Notes under the pieces: model-generated
The model's input: only the letters and a program-made list of their open reading frames with translations
Database searches by the model: none
Told to the model about the DNA's origin: nothing
Part shown: one piece after another, positions 1-8,388 of the stretch
Layout of the letters: every line of letters starts with the position of its first letter
How positions within the stretch are numbered: the first letter of the stretch is position 1
Program-made: the position numbers and the translations under genes
From: Algoriphagus algorifonticola
Lineage (GTDB): Bacteria > Bacteroidota > Bacteroidia > Cytophagales > Cyclobacteriaceae
Length of the DNA: 64,000 bases
Assembly: GCF_007655305.1 (NCBI RefSeq)
Contig: NZ_VLOG01000008.1
Location: 1-64,000, forward strand
Direction of reading: 5' to 3'

Positions 1-56
1 CTTGATTTTATTGCGGTTTGACCTCTCACTACAGATTCTAATGCATAATCCGGGTT
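1..56. repeat. Right arm of a dispersed palindromic repeat (cut by window edge)
   Basis: These 56 bases are identical to 20564-20619, the right arm of the large imperfect palindrome at 20448-20621. The rest of this copy lies outside the window. It sits directly downstream of the stop codon of the nucleoside transporter, in the spacer 3' of that gene. No reading frame is evident. It shows that the palindrome is a multi-copy family, not a unique hairpin. Confidence 0.8.
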
Positions 57-61
57 TAATT

Positions 62-1345
62 TTAAAATAACATGCCTGCGATTGTGGCAGTCATCAAACA
101 GGCAAGTGAAGCTGCCATTAGAGATTTCAACCCTAACCGGCTTAAATTTCCTTGCTGGTTTGGAGCAATGATAGAAATACCTCCCAATTGAATGGCTATT
201 GAACTAAAGTTGGAAAAGCCACAAAGGGCATAAGTAGCAATGACAATTGATTTAGAGGAAAGAGAACCCATTTCCTTCATTTCTGAGAGAGAAAGATAAG
301 CCACGAATTCATTGATCACTGTTTTTTGTCCAAGCAAACTTCCCACCTGCAAGGTATCAGACCATTCCACACCTATCACCCAAGCAAATACCCGGAAGAT
401 CTGGCCAAAGATATATTCCAGAGAAAACCCTTGAAACTGTCCACCAGTTGAACTTGCCACGAAGGAATTCAGACCTGTATACTCTCCAAGTAATCCAGTC
501 AGTAAATAGTTGACTGCTGCAATCACGGCAATAAAAGCCAATAGCATGGCACCTACATTCAGAGCGAGTTTTAATCCCTCTGATGCTCCAATAGACATGG
601 CATCTATCAAATTGACTCCCATACTTTCCTCATTCACTTCCAATTTATCTTGAACCAACTCCTTTTCTGTTTCAGGAATAAAGATCTTGGATAACACTAT
701 GGCTGCAGGCGCATTCATGATACTTGCTCCTAAAAGATAAGCAGCAAACTTACTTTGCTCTTCTAAGCTATCTCCTCCTAAGAAGGCTACATAACCTGCC
801 AAAACCCCTCCGGCAATAGTTGCCATACCTCCTGTCATCAAGCACATTAGCTCAGATTTACTCATATGAGGAATAAAAGGTCTGACCAGTAATGGAGCCT
901 CTGTTTGTCCTAGGAAAATATTTCCGGCAGCTGACAGACTCTCGGGACCAGAAAGCCTCATAGTGCGGGCCATCACCCAAGCAATGCCGAATACAATTTT
1001 TTGAAGAATTCCTAAATAATAAAGCCCTGCTGATACAGTAGAAAAGAATATGATGGTAGGAAGTACTTTGAATGCAAAAATGAACCCGAAGCTATCTCCT
1101 GCCAGATCACCGAAAATGAATCTTGCCCCATCTTCCGAGAAACTAAGAAACTTTACGAAACCTTCCGAAAGCAAGGCAAAGCCACTAGCAACGATTGGTA
1201 CTTTGGTAATCAAAAAACCAAAAATCAACTGAAGGATGATACCTATACCGACTAACCTCCAGTCTATTTTCTTCTTATTATTTGAAAAAATAAAGGCCAC
1301 CAATACAATGACCAATAGTCCGAAGACTCCTCTGATGTAATCCAT
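62..1345 (-). CDS. NupC/CNT family nucleoside transporter
   Basis: This is a 427-residue polytopic inner-membrane protein of the concentrative nucleoside transporter family. The family takes up nucleosides by cation symport; the substrate cannot be read from sequence. Visible features are an N-terminal hydrophobic region (residues 1-60), the family signature GQTEAPL near residues 146-152, a glycine-rich segment GGMATIAGG soon after, and further hydrophobic helices to the C-terminus. The length matches bacterial NupC proteins. It is transcribed leftwards behind the BFN nuclease gene, from which it is separated by a terminator at 1399-1422, so it probably has its own promoter. The palindromic repeat at 1-56 begins just beyond its stop codon. 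Confidence 0.9.
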   Translation of the reverse strand: MDYIRGVFGLLVIVLVAFIFSNNKKKIDWRLVGIGIILQLIFGFLITKVPIVASGFALLSEGFVKFLSFSEDGARFIFGDLAGDSFGFIFAFKVLPTIIFFSTVSAGLYYLGILQKIVFGIAWVMARTMRLSGPESLSAAGNIFLGQTEAPLLVRPFIPHMSKSELMCLMTGGMATIAGGVLAGYVAFLGGDSLEEQSKFAAYLLGASIMNAPAAIVLSKIFIPETEKELVQDKLEVNEESMGVNLIDAMSIGASEGLKLALNVGAMLLAFIAVIAAVNYLLTGLLGEYTGLNSFVASSTGGQFQGFSLEYIFGQIFRVFAWVIGVEWSDTLQVGSLLGQKTVINEFVAYLSLSEMKEMGSLSSKSIVIATYALCGFSNFSSIAIQLGGISIIAPNQQGNLSRLGLKSLMAASLACLMTATIAGMLF

Positions 1346-1398
1346 GCGATCTAATTATCAAATCAAGGGCTAAAAATAGGTAAGTCAGAGGCAAGAAA

Positions 1399-1422
1399 AA
1401 AGTCCTGATTTCTCAGGACTTT
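1399..1422 (-). terminator. Rho-independent terminator after the etfB-etfA-BFN operon
   Basis: The arms AAAGTCCTGA and TCAGGACTTT form a perfect 10-bp stem with a 4-nt loop. Read on the minus strand, it is followed by a run of six T. It lies between the BFN gene stop (1431) and the nucleoside transporter start (1345), so it ends the upstream operon. Confidence 0.85.
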
Positions 1423-1430
1423 CAATTTGC

Positions 1431-2027
1431 TTAATTTCTTTTATTTATTTCATCCCTGATTCTGGCTGCTTTTTCATAATCTTCATTATTAATAGCTTTT
1501 TCCAGCATCTGATTCAACTTATCCAAACTAAAATCCTTCAACGAAGGCTCTTTTTTGGAGGTGAATTTTTGGGTTGGTTTTTTTTGCGGAGAACTGCTTT
1601 CCTTTTCCTCAACTTCAAAATGCTCCACTGCTCCTTCAGACATGGCCTTTTCACTACAGTAAATAGGGCTTCCAAATCGAATAGCAATAGCAATGGCATC
1701 TGATGGTCGGGCATCAATTTCGGCGTCTATCAAGTCACTTTTACACTGAATTTTGGCATAAAATACGCCTTCCTTCATGTCTGTTATGACTATTCTATCA
1801 ATGTCAAAATTAAAACCATGAGCAAAAGACTTGAAAAGATCATGAGTCATTGGCCTGTTGGGAATGATTTTTTCAATTTCCAAGGCTATGGCCTGAGCTT
1901 CAAACATACCAATCACGATAGGAAGCCTTCTTATACCACCTACCTCTCCCAAGACCAGGGTAAAGGAGCCTGATTGGGAATGATTGGACGAAAGGCCCAA
2001 AATCTCAAGTTCTATGAGTTTCTCCAC
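1431..2027 (-). CDS. Bifunctional nuclease family protein (BFN domain plus UVR motif)
   Basis: This 198-residue protein has an N-terminal BFN (DUF151) domain over roughly residues 1-130, recognisable from its opening (IELEILGLS), the segment RRLPIVIGMFEAQAIALE and the RPSDAIAIAIRFGSPIY stretch. A low-complexity linker follows, then a C-terminal UvrB/UvrC-type motif (NNEDYEKAARIRDEI) near residues 177-191. BFN proteins are putative nucleases, and the UVR motif is a protein interaction helix pair. The gene starts 6 nt after the etfA stop codon, so it is probably co-transcribed with etfBA, which is a common arrangement in Bacteroidota. The physiological role is not evident. Confidence 0.85.
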   Translation of the reverse strand: MEKLIELEILGLSSNHSQSGSFTLVLGEVGGIRRLPIVIGMFEAQAIALEIEKIIPNRPMTHDLFKSFAHGFNFDIDRIVITDMKEGVFYAKIQCKSDLIDAEIDARPSDAIAIAIRFGSPIYCSEKAMSEGAVEHFEVEEKESSSPQKKPTQKFTSKKEPSLKDFSLDKLNQMLEKAINNEDYEKAARIRDEINKRN

Positions 2028-2033
2028 AAAAAT

Positions 2034-3002
2034 TTAAAGTTCTGCTTTAAGTGCTTCGTTTAATTTAGGAACGACCTCAAATGCATCTCCAACTATCCCA
2101 TAATCCGCAGCTTTAAAGAAAGGAGCTTCTGGATCTTTATTGATAACTACAATACACTTGGAGGAATTTACTCCTGCAAGATGTTGAATCGCTCCTGAAA
2201 TTCCTATTGCAACGTATAAAGAAGGTGCAACTTTTACTCCTGTCTGTCCTACGTGCTCATGGTGAGGTCTCCAACCAATATCAGAAACTGGCTTAGAACA
2301 TCCTGTAGCAGCACCAAGCGTTTTTGCCAAATCTTCAATCATACCCCAGTTTTCAGGCCCCTTCATTCCTCTTCCACCGGAAACCACGATGTCAGCTTCA
2401 GGAAGTAGTACCTCACCCGTAGCTCTTTCAGTAGCTGTAATTTTGGAACCAAAATCAGAATCAGGAACATTCACTTCCAAAGATTCAACAGCCGCATCTG
2501 CTCCATCAATTTTAAGGTCAATGGCATTTTTCTTAATAGCTAAAATTTTGTTTGCAGTGGTTAAGCTAGTTTCAGCAAATGCCTTACCTGTATAAATACT
2601 TCTTTTAACTATATAACCGGAATCTGTATTTGGCAATTCTACTACATTAGAAACTAATCCTGCATTGACCTTAATGGCCAACCTGGCAGCAACAGCGTCT
2701 CCTAATGATGATTTCGCCAAAACCACGGTTTTAGACCCTGTTTTCTCAAATGCCTGGGCTACAGCGGTAGCATGAGCCTGAATCACCCCTGCATCCAATC
2801 TGCTATCCGATGCATGAAGTACTTTGGTTGCACCTGCTTTCCCCACTGAAGCCAATTCAACCTGATCGACTGAACCTAATGCCACAGCGATTACTTCCCC
2901 TTCTCCTGTTTTAGCAGCTAAGGCACTTGCAAATGAAACAGCCTCAAGACTGGTTTTTTTGATTTTACCTTCTGCCTGCTCTATATATACTAATACTGAC
3001 AT
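2034..3002 (-). CDS. etfA: Electron transfer flavoprotein subunit alpha
   Basis: This 322-residue subunit binds FAD and, with EtfB, passes electrons from acyl-CoA and related dehydrogenases to ETF-quinone oxidoreductase in the cytoplasm. The C-terminal FAD domain is clear: VSGGRGMKGPENW near residue 208, GQTGVKVAPSLYVAIGISGA near 252-271 and the closing VINKDPEAPFFKAADYGIVGD. The N-terminal half is the nucleotide-fold domain shared with the beta subunit. It lies 35 nt downstream of etfB and 6 nt upstream of the BFN gene, forming an etfB-etfA-BFN operon. Confidence 0.95.
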   Translation of the reverse strand: MSVLVYIEQAEGKIKKTSLEAVSFASALAAKTGEGEVIAVALGSVDQVELASVGKAGATKVLHASDSRLDAGVIQAHATAVAQAFEKTGSKTVVLAKSSLGDAVAARLAIKVNAGLVSNVVELPNTDSGYIVKRSIYTGKAFAETSLTTANKILAIKKNAIDLKIDGADAAVESLEVNVPDSDFGSKITATERATGEVLLPEADIVVSGGRGMKGPENWGMIEDLAKTLGAATGCSKPVSDIGWRPHHEHVGQTGVKVAPSLYVAIGISGAIQHLAGVNSSKCIVVINKDPEAPFFKAADYGIVGDAFEVVPKLNEALKAEL

Positions 3003-3037
3003 AATTTACTGATTTAATGTAAGTTAAAAATAATTAC

Positions 3038-3775
3038 TTAAAGTACCTTGGCATCGTTTTTCAACAATTTCACCAACTCGGCTACATTATCTTTGTCAAC
3101 CAATTTTACAGCACCTTTAGCAGGTGGTAATTGATACTTTTGAGTTTCGGCCTGAGTTTCTTCAGTCACTGGATCCACCACATTCAATGGTTTTGTTCTC
3201 GCTGACATGATTCCTCTCATATTAGGGATTTTCCATTCTGCAATTGGCTCCTGACATCCTGCAATAAGTGGCAATTGAGCTTCAAGCATTTCTTTTCCAC
3301 CCTCAATTTCTCTAGCCATTTTTACAGTGGTTCCTTCCACATCTAATTTCATAACAGGAGAGAAAGAAGGCATTCCCAAAAGCTCTCCTACCATACCATG
3401 GACCATTCCACCATTAAAATCGATTGATTCTCTACCCATCAAAATCAGGTCATATCCACCTTCTTTTGCATAATGAGCGATTTGTTTGGCTACAAAAAAG
3501 GAGTCTTTTGGATTTGAATTGACACGAATGGCATCATCGGCACCAATTGCCAAAGCCTTTCTCAAAGTTGGCTCAGTTTCAGCCTCCCCTACATTCAATA
3601 CTGTTAACTTACCTCCGGTTTGATCTCTTAATTCAACCGCTCGCGCTAAAGCATAGTCATCATAGGGTCCGATGATGAACTGAACTCCTGTGGTGTCAAA
3701 CTTGGTATTATCGGCAGTAAACTGAATCTTTGAAGTCGTATCCGGCACATGAGTGATACAAACAAGAATCTTCAT
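3038..3775 (-). CDS. etfB: Electron transfer flavoprotein subunit beta
   Basis: This 245-residue partner of EtfA binds AMP and forms the docking surface for dehydrogenases. It opens with MKILVCITHVPDT and carries IIGPYDDYALARAVELRD near residues 35-52. The central DLILMGRESIDFNGGMVHGMVGELLG segment and the ETF-beta signature around REIEGGKEMLEAQLPL are also present. It is the first gene of the etfB-etfA-BFN operon. It is divergent from the TPR gene at 3850 across a 74-bp gap that must hold both promoters; no clear TAnnTTTG match was seen there. Confidence 0.95.
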   Translation of the reverse strand: MKILVCITHVPDTTSKIQFTADNTKFDTTGVQFIIGPYDDYALARAVELRDQTGGKLTVLNVGEAETEPTLRKALAIGADDAIRVNSNPKDSFFVAKQIAHYAKEGGYDLILMGRESIDFNGGMVHGMVGELLGMPSFSPVMKLDVEGTTVKMAREIEGGKEMLEAQLPLIAGCQEPIAEWKIPNMRGIMSARTKPLNVVDPVTEETQAETQKYQLPPAKGAVKLVDKDNVAELVKLLKNDAKVL

Positions 3776-3849
3776 TGGTTTAGGATTAGATTATTTTAGA
3801 TTTATTTGCCGTGAAAATAACAGTCAGACCTTAATTAAAAAAACAATTC

Positions 3850-4191
3850 ATGCCCTATTTAGACAGGAAAAGCCTATTAAAACAATATATTTCCGAAGAA
3901 CCTAAAAATCCCTTCAATTGGTATGCATTGGCCTTGGAGATTCAGGAAAATGAGCCAGAAGAAGCAAAATTGATTTTTGAAAAATTATTGCAAGAATTTC
4001 CAGACTATTTACCTACCTATTACCAGGCAGCTTTTCTTTTCGATTCGCTTGGTATGCTAGATCAGGCTAAAAAAACTTTTGAAGGAGGTATAAATTTGGC
4101 AACAAGCCTCCAGGATCAAAAGGCAATCAAAGAGCTGAAAAATGCTTACCAAAATTTCTTGTTCGAAAATGATTTGGATGAAGAGATTTAA
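3850..4191 (+). CDS. Small tetratricopeptide-repeat protein
   Basis: This 113-residue, apparently cytoplasmic protein has no signal peptide. Two or three TPR helix pairs are visible: residues about 17-40 (NPFNWYALALEIQENEPEEA), 41-66 (IFEKLLQEFPDYLPTYYQA) and 67-95 (LFDSLGMLDQAKKTFEGGI). TPRs mediate protein contacts, so an adaptor role is likely, but no partner is indicated. It is divergent from etfB and followed by a similarly oriented small gene at 4319. Confidence 0.75.
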   Translation: MPYLDRKSLLKQYISEEPKNPFNWYALALEIQENEPEEAKLIFEKLLQEFPDYLPTYYQAAFLFDSLGMLDQAKKTFEGGINLATSLQDQKAIKELKNAYQNFLFENDLDEEI

Positions 4192-4318
4192 AAAATTGAA
4201 GAAGGGTAAACTTTTTGAAATTTCAATAAAACAAAACAACACTGACTAAAATCATATTTTCATATTTGTATTAATAACTTATCAATCAGATATTTATACA
4301 AAGCAATCTGATGGTGCA

Positions 4319-4807
4319 ATGGCTGTTTCTCATGAAAAAATATACGACTACTTTTTTCCCCTCTTGAAAGAGTCAGGAAAAAAATATCGAAAGACTAGTC
4401 TGGTCAAAGCCAAATTAGCAAAACCAGGTCAAGAAGTAATTACAAAGACTTCAGATGGAGTTGAAATAAAATGCAAGGCAACCAAAGGAGATTTATTGAT
4501 TGAAAATCAAACAAGCACCGGAGAAATTTACTTGATGAAAGGGGATAAATTTGAGAAGCGTTATCAAATGAAACAAGCCCTAGATAAGGGCTGGGCTGTA
4601 TACCAGTCCAATTTTCCAATACAGGCTATCCAACTTGAAACCAGGCATTTAACTGATTTAGGAATAGATTCTGAATTTGAATTTGAAACTCCATGGCGAG
4701 ACACTATGAAAGCCCTCCTAGGTGATTTCATAGTTCTCTCCAGTGATGATTCTGGCTTTTATAGAATTGCTCAAAAGGAATTCTTGGAGACCTACAAGGA
4801 GGTTTAA
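4319..4807 (+). CDS. PGDYG-like domain protein of unknown function
   Basis: This is a 162-residue soluble protein. The C-terminal stretch LLGDFIVLSSDDSGFYRIAQKEFLETY resembles the small PGDYG domain, in which a G-D-Y/F-hydrophobic motif is followed by a segment ending in FxxTY. A similar fold may recur at TSTGEIYLMKGDKFEKRYQM. No catalytic motif is visible. It is convergent with the oxidoreductase gene and the two share 4 bp at their stop codons (4804-4807). The 127-bp upstream spacer has a near-match CATATTTG to the Bacteroidota -7 box around 4260. Confidence 0.55.
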   Translation: MAVSHEKIYDYFFPLLKESGKKYRKTSLVKAKLAKPGQEVITKTSDGVEIKCKATKGDLLIENQTSTGEIYLMKGDKFEKRYQMKQALDKGWAVYQSNFPIQAIQLETRHLTDLGIDSEFEFETPWRDTMKALLGDFIVLSSDDSGFYRIAQKEFLETYKEV

Positions 4808-5802
4808 GGCTTTAACACAATTTTCCCTATTTGCTTACCGGCCTTCATTCGATCAAAAGCTTCGGCAGCTTTTTCAAAAGAGAAAACTTGATCTACAATT
4901 GGCTCGATGGATTTTTCATTTACAAATGCCAACATTTGCTCAAAATCCTGATCTGAACCCATGGTACTCCCCATGATTTTCAGTTGATTCCAAAAAATCC
5001 TTCTGGCTTCCAGTTTTCCGGGATTTCCCAAAGTCGCACCATAAAAAACTATTCTCCCGCCAGGATTAGCCACTTTAATCAGATCATTCAAACTATCACC
5101 AGCGGCACCATCAATGATTAAATCAAATCCACCAGCCTGTTCTAAGGCCTGCTCAGTCCAGTTTTCATTTTTGTATTTGAAACCTGCCTTTACGCCTAAA
5201 CCCAAAGCTTTTTGAATCTTATCCTCACTGCTACTACTCACATACACCTCTGCTTGAAGACCTATCGCAAACTGTGCCGCAAACTGTGCTACCCCTCCTC
5301 CAAATCCGGTAATCAACACTTTTTCACCGGCTTGGCAGTTTCCTTGATAAGTCAATGCCCTAAAGGCTGTTAATCCTGCCAAAGGCAAGGCCGCAGCTGA
5401 CTCAAAAGTCAAATGAGAAGGCTTTGGATGTACTCTATCTGCCGGTACGAGTAACTCTTCGGCAAGTGTTCCATTTTCGGGCATTCCCAAGATTTGAAAG
5501 TCTTTGGATTGAACTTTTTGATTTTGACCCCAGTTCAAAGCTGGATTAATGATCACCTCCTGCCCCACTTCAAGACCCGAAACTCCAGTTCCCAGTTCCG
5601 AAATAACTCCGGCTCCATCAGAGCCTAAGACTACTCCGTTTTTTAAATTAGGATAAAGTCCTTGTCTGCACCATTCATCCCGATGATTCAAAGCAGCTGC
5701 CTTAATCTGGATTTTTACTTCCCCTGGTCCAGGACTAAAGGAGTTCAGACTTTTTAATTCAATTTTATCCTCTACTTCTCTATTGAGTACAATTCCTTTC
5801 AT
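4804..5802 (-). CDS. Zinc-binding-type/quinone oxidoreductase (MDR family)
   Basis: This 332-residue medium-chain dehydrogenase/reductase has an N-terminal GroES-like domain (residues about 25-110, with HRDEWCRQG and GSDGAGVISELG). A Rossmann domain follows with GFGGGVAQFAAQFA near residues 166-179 as the NADPH loop. It likely reduces quinones or enals with NADPH; the zinc ligands of classical alcohol dehydrogenases are not obvious, so a zinc-independent quinone-reductase type is favoured. Its start codon is joined to copy A of the four-copy leader repeat (5803-5902), which fills the whole gap back to the dnaB stop codon. Confidence 0.85.
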   Translation of the reverse strand: MKGIVLNREVEDKIELKSLNSFSPGPGEVKIQIKAAALNHRDEWCRQGLYPNLKNGVVLGSDGAGVISELGTGVSGLEVGQEVIINPALNWGQNQKVQSKDFQILGMPENGTLAEELLVPADRVHPKPSHLTFESAAALPLAGLTAFRALTYQGNCQAGEKVLITGFGGGVAQFAAQFAIGLQAEVYVSSSSEDKIQKALGLGVKAGFKYKNENWTEQALEQAGGFDLIIDGAAGDSLNDLIKVANPGGRIVFYGATLGNPGKLEARRIFWNQLKIMGSTMGSDQDFEQMLAFVNEKSIEPIVDQVFSFEKAAEAFDRMKAGKQIGKIVLKP

Positions 5803-5902
5803 CTGTTTATCATTTGTTTACTAGAGGTCAGATGGAATGCCCAGGAAAATCATCCCCCTCCCGAAGCAAGTTGTGTGAGATTTTTCCTCATGGGCATTTC
5901 AT
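5803..5902 (-). repeat. Leader repeat copy A, upstream of the oxidoreductase
   Basis: On the minus strand this copy starts 2 nt after the dnaB stop with ATGAAATGCCCA (5891-5902) and has the inverted partner TGGGCATTCCAT (5832-5843). Inside these arms AGGAAAA pairs with TTTTCCT, so the RNA would form an extended hairpin. The conserved tail (CTGACCTCT, then A-rich, ending ATAAACAG) follows, and its last base is adjacent to the ATG of the oxidoreductase gene. A 10-codon frame M-I-F-L-G-I-P-S-D-L-stop lies at 5821-5853, 18 nt before and in frame with the main start. Related copies are at 17586, 19724 and 47481. Confidence 0.85.
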
Positions 5903-5904
5903 TA

Positions 5905-7485
5905 TTAAAAATCAGTGGGTTTGGAGTCTTTATTCAGCAAATCATCAATATCATCATTTGCTTTGCTTTGAAGTTTGATAGTTCTGCCTGAATCAAATTC
6001 TCCAGCTCCTGTGGATTGAGAAGAGAATTTATTTCCATACATCGGTTCTGCCGGCATTTGCCCAGGATCAAAATTTCCAAAATTCTCTAAGTCCGTAAAC
6101 TTGGTGTATTTACCGATGAATCTGAGTTTCACTGTATCCAAAGAACCATTTCTGTGCTTGGCAATAATTACCTCGCCTACCCCTTGGGTAGACATGCCTT
6201 CATCTTCAGTGATGCCATAATATTCCGGTCGGTAAAGGAACATTACCATATCCGCATCCTGCTCGATAGCTCCAGACTCCCTCAAATCTGATAGTTGAGG
6301 GCGTTTATCCCCTCCTCGTGTTTCTACGGCTCTGGACAACTGGGAAAGAGCAATTACAGGAATAGCGAGCTCTTTAGCGATCTTCTTCAAGGCTCGGGAA
6401 ATACTCGCAATCTCCTGTTCACGGTTTCCGCCATTTCCGCCTCCTTTAGAGTCACCTGACATCAATTGCAAGTAATCAATTACAATCATTTGAATGTCAT
6501 GTTGCGCTTTCAGCTTTCTGCATTTTGCTCTTAATTCCAAGATGGAAAGAGCCGGAGTGTCGTCTACAAATAAAGGAGCTTTCGAGAGCTTGGCCGTTTT
6601 ATGGACCAACTGAGCCCACTCATGCTCGGCCAATGATCCTTTTTTGATTTTTTCGGAGTCCAATTCAGCTTCTGAAGCTATCAAACGATTCACCAATTGA
6701 ACAGATGACATTTCCAATGAGAAAATAGCTACAGGACGACTATGGTCTACTGCAGCATTTCTTAGAACAGATAGAACGAAGGCTGTTTTACCCATTGCTG
6801 GACGGGCTGCAATAATTACCAAATCCGATTTTTGCCATCCTGAAGTAACTCTGTCTAATGCAGTAAATCCTGAAGGAACCCCAGTCAAACCATCTTTTTG
6901 CTGTTTCTTTGACTCCATTTCCGCAATCGCTTCCCGCATAATGGACTTCATATCCGAATAGTTTTTTCGGATATTTTTCTCTGAAATTTCGAAAAGAGAT
7001 TGCTCCATTTTATCCAGCAATTCAAAGACGTCAGTGGTATCTTCGAAAGCATCTTTTTGAATTTCTGAAGCTATACTGATCAGTTCACGCTTGATAGCCT
7101 GCTCAGTAATAATCCTCGCATGGTATTCAATATTGGCTGCTGAGGCTACTTTTGAGGTTAATTCTGTTACATAAAAAGCTCCACCTGCTATTTCCAGGGC
7201 ACCATTTTTTCTCAGTTGAGACGTGACAGTCAATAAGTCGATTGGCTGAGAATCGGTGAATAAGTCCAAAATCGCCTGAAAAATAACCTTATGAGCATCC
7301 TTGTAAAAAGATTCAACTTTCAAGATGTCAATCACATTGGTTAAGGCATCCTTTTCCAACATCAAGGCTCCCAAAACAGCTTCTTCTAAATCCACAGCTT
7401 GAGGAGGTACCTTTCCGAGGTTATTTGGATTATCGAAACTTGGCTTTTTTCGGGTGATTCTAGGGTTATTCAGCTTTTCGGTCAT
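5905..7485 (-). CDS. dnaB: Replicative DNA helicase DnaB
   Basis: This 526-residue hexameric helicase unwinds DNA at the replication fork and recruits primase. The N-terminal domain begins around residue 28 (PPQAVDLEEAVLGALMLEKDAL) and is followed by the linker helix and the RecA-like ATPase. Visible motifs are Walker A ARPAMGKTAF near residue 230, Walker B-like VIDYLQLMSG near 335, AIPVIALSQLSRAVE and LRESGAIEQDADMV. No intein or truncation is seen. The C-terminal 60 residues after the ATPase are polar and low in complexity. It is transcribed leftwards; the gene after it is separated only by leader repeat copy A. Confidence 0.97.
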   Translation of the reverse strand: MTEKLNNPRITRKKPSFDNPNNLGKVPPQAVDLEEAVLGALMLEKDALTNVIDILKVESFYKDAHKVIFQAILDLFTDSQPIDLLTVTSQLRKNGALEIAGGAFYVTELTSKVASAANIEYHARIITEQAIKRELISIASEIQKDAFEDTTDVFELLDKMEQSLFEISEKNIRKNYSDMKSIMREAIAEMESKKQQKDGLTGVPSGFTALDRVTSGWQKSDLVIIAARPAMGKTAFVLSVLRNAAVDHSRPVAIFSLEMSSVQLVNRLIASEAELDSEKIKKGSLAEHEWAQLVHKTAKLSKAPLFVDDTPALSILELRAKCRKLKAQHDIQMIVIDYLQLMSGDSKGGGNGGNREQEIASISRALKKIAKELAIPVIALSQLSRAVETRGGDKRPQLSDLRESGAIEQDADMVMFLYRPEYYGITEDEGMSTQGVGEVIIAKHRNGSLDTVKLRFIGKYTKFTDLENFGNFDPGQMPAEPMYGNKFSSQSTGAGEFDSGRTIKLQSKANDDIDDLLNKDSKPTDF

Positions 7486-7566
7486 ATAACAAATGTATTC
7501 GCTTTAGTTCAAGAGTTTTGAACAAGTTTTCCAATACTTATCAACAAAAATCAATCCGATTGAATA

Positions 7567-8262
7567 TCAGCGCTCTTTAAAATGAACACCATTTCTATAT
7601 CCCCGGAACATACTGCAGAGCAAGGCCCAGGAAAAATGCCAAAGCATTTCGGAAAGTGGGATATTAAAGATTCGGAAACCTAAAATAGGTTCATTCAGCA
7701 TCCCATAAGTATCCCAGAAATGAGGAAATAATAATTTGAAATTGATCAAATAAATCAAAAAAGAAATCCCCAAAGTGGCAAAAGCAGAAATGATGGATAT
7801 CCTTATCAAATCTGGTCTTTGTGTCCAAATATAGACAGACAGACAAAAGAAGGTCAAAAAGGTCACATAGCCTGAATGAATTCCAAGTCCAATGCTGAAA
7901 AAGGTTAAACTGGAGCAACCGAGAATAAAAAGGATAAACAAGTCCCTGTTTTTAGGTGGGCTAAATTTTTCCGTATCTACTTCTCTCTTAGTAAAGGCTG
8001 AATGGATATAACCTCCTACTCCAAATAGGGCAAAACCAATGATGAAGTCTTCTATACTTGCCACCCCTTCTCCCATGAGTGTAGGAGGTCTCCAGTAATC
8101 CCTGAAATACCAAACTTCAGCGATCACACCCATGATTCCGCCGATAAACCCAACTTGAACCATCCCTCTTTTCCAGGGACTTTTCCAATAAACGAAAGCC
8201 CATGCAAGCATATACAGCAATGACATTGACAAATAGGCAAATCGGTCCTCGAGCATTTTCAC
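7567..8262 (-). CDS. Membrane protein resembling lycopene cyclase-type domains
   Basis: This 231-residue integral membrane protein has about seven hydrophobic helices. Two internally similar motifs stand out: ASIEDFIIGFALFGVGGYI near residues 68-86 and IFNIPLSEMLWHFSWAL near 197-213. Each has an acidic residue entering a helix after a Pro or Ile turn, as in the heterodimeric CrtYc/CrtYd lycopene cyclase domain. The similarity is by eye and weak, and no other carotenoid gene is adjacent. The start at 8262 may be two codons early (MKMLEDRF). It is divergent from mpl. Confidence 0.5.
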   Translation of the reverse strand: MKMLEDRFAYLSMSLLYMLAWAFVYWKSPWKRGMVQVGFIGGIMGVIAEVWYFRDYWRPPTLMGEGVASIEDFIIGFALFGVGGYIHSAFTKREVDTEKFSPPKNRDLFILFILGCSSLTFFSIGLGIHSGYVTFLTFFCLSVYIWTQRPDLIRISIISAFATLGISFLIYLINFKLLFPHFWDTYGMLNEPILGFRIFNIPLSEMLWHFSWALLCSMFRGYRNGVHFKER

Positions 8263-8356
8263 AATCTTATTGAGGCGCGAAATTAACCAAAAACTTAATA
8301 GCTCAAAAAAATCAAGGATGCATTAACTTTATAAAGCTTTTCCTTTCAAAATCCTT

Positions 8357-8364
8357 TAAGTTTG
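8357..8364 (+). promoter_or_regulatory. Probable -7 box for mpl
   Basis: TAAGTTTG matches the Bacteroidota -7 consensus TAnnTTTG exactly and lies 24 nt before the mpl start codon. No convincing TTTG element is seen 19-21 nt upstream. Confidence 0.45.
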
Positions 8365-8388
8365 AATTTTTAACACTAAACCAACAGC

